Assembly (NCBI GenBank): GCA_023548195.1 | Contig: JAJHZJ010000696.1 | Location: 1,303,843 to 1,367,842, forward strand | Source: Bettongia penicillata ogilbyi | Lineage: Eukaryota > Chordata > Mammalia > Diprotodontia > Potoroidae | Length of the DNA: 64,000 bases | Reading direction: 5' to 3' | Shown: one piece after another, positions 63,495-64,000 of the stretch | How positions within the stretch are numbered: position 1 is the stretch's first letter | Layout of the letters: every line of letters starts with the position of its first letter | The notes under the pieces: model-generated | Databases searched by the model: none | Seen by the model: only the letters and a program-made list of their open reading frames with translations | What the model was told of the DNA's origin: nothing | Made by a program: the position numbers and the translations under genes

Positions 63495-64000
63495 TCAGAC
63501 CCTGGTGGCTGTCATATACTGACCTCTAAAACATTCTCCTTCCTCTCCTCCCTCCTTCTCCTTCCTTCCTTCCTTCTTTCCTTCCTTCTTTTCTCAATGG
63601 GCTCAATGCCTAGTTCAGAGTTCTTCTGTCTACCCCTTCTCCTTCCCTCACATGGAAGGACTTCAGCATTCATACAGAGTGTTCATTAAGACATTAGAGC
63701 TTTAAATTGCACTCAGACTTTTGGGACATCCTTTCTTGATATTTCCTTAGACATCCTAGCTTCCCAGTTCTTCATTCTATTCAAGTCCCATGACAGATTT
63801 CTCTACCTCACCTCAACCACACACAGAAATGGTCATAAACTTGATCTTGTCATCATCGACAAGTGTCACACTCCTATCTTCATGAACATTTCCTGACCTT
63901 AATCTTTTATCCTTTTGTCTTTCCCTTTTCCTTACCACCCCAACCCTATTCCTTGTCCTCACCATGACCTCCATACCCTCCATCTTTCTTTCTCAGATCA
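63495..64000 (+). mobile_element. LINE L2, endonuclease region, running off the window
   Basis: Sense L2: 'ctggtggctgtcatatactg' and 'tggaaggacttcagcattca' (endonuclease region), then 'aatggtcataaacttgatct'. A (CTTC)n run at 63545-63595 has expanded inside the pyrimidine-rich endonuclease region. The element continues past the window end. Confidence 0.75.

Overview
This window is almost certainly nuclear DNA from a marsupial, most likely an Australian (australidelphian) lineage. The repeats are the main evidence. There are many tRNA-headed SINEs ending in the 'gccaagaaaaccccaaatgggg' type body (WSINE1-like), MAR1-like and MAR4-like SINEs whose tails match an RTE LINE, THER/MIR core-SINEs, long L2 fragments, CR1/L3 remnants, RTE, marsupial-type L1 and a half-L1 (HAL1). 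I saw no copy of the common opossum L1-driven SINE and no Alu or rodent B elements. Family names come from memory of consensus sequences, not from a search, so the class (L1, L2, CR1/L3, RTE, MIR-type SINE, hAT-like) is more secure than the subfamily.

I found no convincing host gene. The long open frames lie in retroelement ORF remnants or in low-complexity pyrimidine and purine arrays. The only host-exon candidate is a weak possible 3' terminal exon at 39520-39659, which has a good acceptor and 45 codons ending in a Cys-rich basic tail. The window is therefore best read as intergenic or intronic.

Layout. 0-10 kb is dominated by L2: a nearly complete copy at 2593-5492 carries a MAR1 insertion, and several more L2 pieces follow. 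12-17 kb holds old HAL1, CR1/L3 and L2 fragments, a 481-bp solo LTR inserted in a CR1/L3 copy, and a MAR4-like element. 17-21 kb is SINE-rich, with MAR1 and WSINE1 copies that keep target-site duplications. 21.6-22.1 kb is a 480-bp TC-rich array. 23.6-29.2 kb holds HAL1/L1 3' ends and L1 ORF2 remnants on both strands. 29.9-31.7 kb is a 5'-truncated, decayed RTE LINE. 32-41 kb mixes SINEs, L1, L2 and a hAT-like element with an internal minisatellite, followed by a 1.4-kb stretch without recognised repeats. 41.2-42.3 kb holds a CCTT array and an AT-rich block. 49.7-51 kb holds a degenerate TTCATTCA array and a long GGAA array. 51.3-54.2 kb is a full-length HAL1 with target-site duplication and an apparent 3' transduction. 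55.5-57 kb is an L2 split by a 5'-complete, 3'-truncated L1. 59.7-62.1 kb holds copies of an unassigned repeat and an inverted repeat with arms of about 155 bp. The window ends inside another L2.

The elements form three known retroposition partnerships: L2 with MIR/THER, RTE with MAR1/MAR4, and L1 with HAL1 and probably the short A-tailed SINE. Nested insertions give a partial order of events. L2, CR1 and MIR are oldest, then hAT-like elements, older L1/HAL1 and RTE. MAR1, WSINE1, the solo LTR and the 51.3-kb HAL1 are youngest.
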